A DNA stretch of 5,653 nucleotides from an uncultured Lachnospiraceae bacterium (lineage in GTDB: Bacteria; Bacillota; Clostridia; Lachnospirales; Lachnospiraceae). How positions within the stretch are numbered: the first letter of the stretch is position 1; every line of letters begins with the position of its first letter. The stretch is from NCBI GenBank assembly GCA_934351705.1, contig CAKRJK010000118.1, positions 1 through 5,653 on the forward strand. The letters run 5' to 3'. The position numbers and the translations under genes are program-made. Of the stretch, positions 5,310-5,653 are shown in pieces. The notes below the pieces were generated by a model that was given only the letters and a program-made list of their open reading frames with translations, was not told where the DNA came from and searched no databases.

Positions 5310-5653
5310 TTATTTTACTAATTCTTTTACTTTCGCTCTCTTACCAACGCGACCTCTTAAGTAGTATAATTTTGCTCTTCTTACTTTACCTTTTCTTACT
5401 ACTTCAATCTTGTCTACGTTCGGAGAATGTAATGGCCAAGTTTTCTCAACTCCTACACCATTTGAAAATTTACGAACTGTAAATGTCTCACGGTTGCTTC
5501 CGCCCTGTCTTTTTAATACAATGCCTTCGAAAACCTGGATTCTTTCACGGTTTCCCTCTTTGATCTTTGCATGTACTCTTACAGTATCACCTACTGCAAA
5601 CTCAGGTACTTCTGCTTTTAACTGCTCTGCCTCTATGTTTCTGATATTTTCCT
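5310..5653 (-). CDS. rplS: 50S ribosomal protein L19 (5' end cut by window edge)
   Basis: L19 is a large-subunit protein near the interface with the 30S subunit. The reading frame runs from the right window edge to a TAA stop at 5312-5310 and shows 113 residues, beginning [12 protein letters not shown] and ending KELVK. L19 is usually about 115 residues, so only about one to three N-terminal residues, including the start, are missing. Family hallmarks are visible: [14 protein letters not shown] near the N-terminus, [10 protein letters not shown], the [13 protein letters not shown] stretch, and the C-terminal [18 protein letters not shown] signature. No frameshift or internal stop is seen. In Firmicutes rplS normally ends the rpsP-rimM-trmD-rplS ribosomal/tRNA-modification operon, which fits the terminator hairpin directly downstream. 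The upstream genes lie outside the window, so that part is inference from known gene order. Confidence 0.97.
   Translation of the reverse strand, partial: ENIRNIEAEQLKAEVPEFAVGDTVRVHAKIKEGNRERIQVFEGIVLKRQGGSNRETFTVRKFSNGVGVEKTWPLHSPNVDKIEVVRKGKVRRAKLYYLRGRVGKRAKVKELVK

Noticed and set aside
4970..5482. A 170-residue plus-strand frame crossing the rplS-lepB junction
   Set aside because: It reads through the terminator and antisense to both rplS and lepB; no ribosome binding site or motif supports it.

Overview
All genes in this window lie on the minus strand, so the map reads from right to left. The gene content and order are those of a Gram-positive, flagellate-type Firmicute. My best guess is Clostridia, probably Lachnospiraceae (Roseburia/Butyrivibrio-like). 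The reasons are the block rplS - rbgA (ylqF) - rnhB - ylqG/ylqH-like genes, which resembles Bacillus subtilis, the Gram-positive-sized signal peptidases, strong AGGAGG-type ribosome binding sites and a TTG start. The family assignment is inference; no marker gene was compared.

Layout, 5' to 3' on the minus strand: (1) rplS (ribosomal protein L19), lacking only its first few residues at the window edge, followed by a clear intrinsic terminator hairpin. (2) A first type I signal peptidase gene (lepB copy 1). (3) rbgA, a circularly permuted GTPase for 50S assembly. (4) A second, divergent signal peptidase gene (lepB copy 2). (5) rnhB (RNase HII), starting at TTG. (6) A 554-residue protein with a FliK-like (flagellar hook-length control) C-terminal domain. 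(7) A 94-residue FlhB C-terminal-domain homologue without the membrane part and without the NPTH autocleavage motif (YlqH-like). (8) A YraN/UPF0102 nuclease-fold protein. (9) The first 14 codons of another gene running off the left edge.

From lepB copy 1 to the left edge the gaps are 10, 34, 11, 75, 2, 0 and 3 bases, and several ribosome binding sites overlap the preceding stop codon. This is one tightly packed, probably co-transcribed operon. It mixes ribosome assembly (L19, RbgA), protein export (two signal peptidases), nucleic acid maintenance (RNase HII, YraN) and a FliK-like/FlhB-like pair that recalls the flagellar export switch. No mobile elements, CRISPR arrays, tRNAs or rRNAs were seen, and no stretch over 300 bases lacks a gene.

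I did not find a wholly new system. The points most worth a second look are the FliK-like/FlhB-C-like pair in a housekeeping operon, the two unlike signal peptidases flanking rbgA, and the terminator placed immediately before lepB copy 1.
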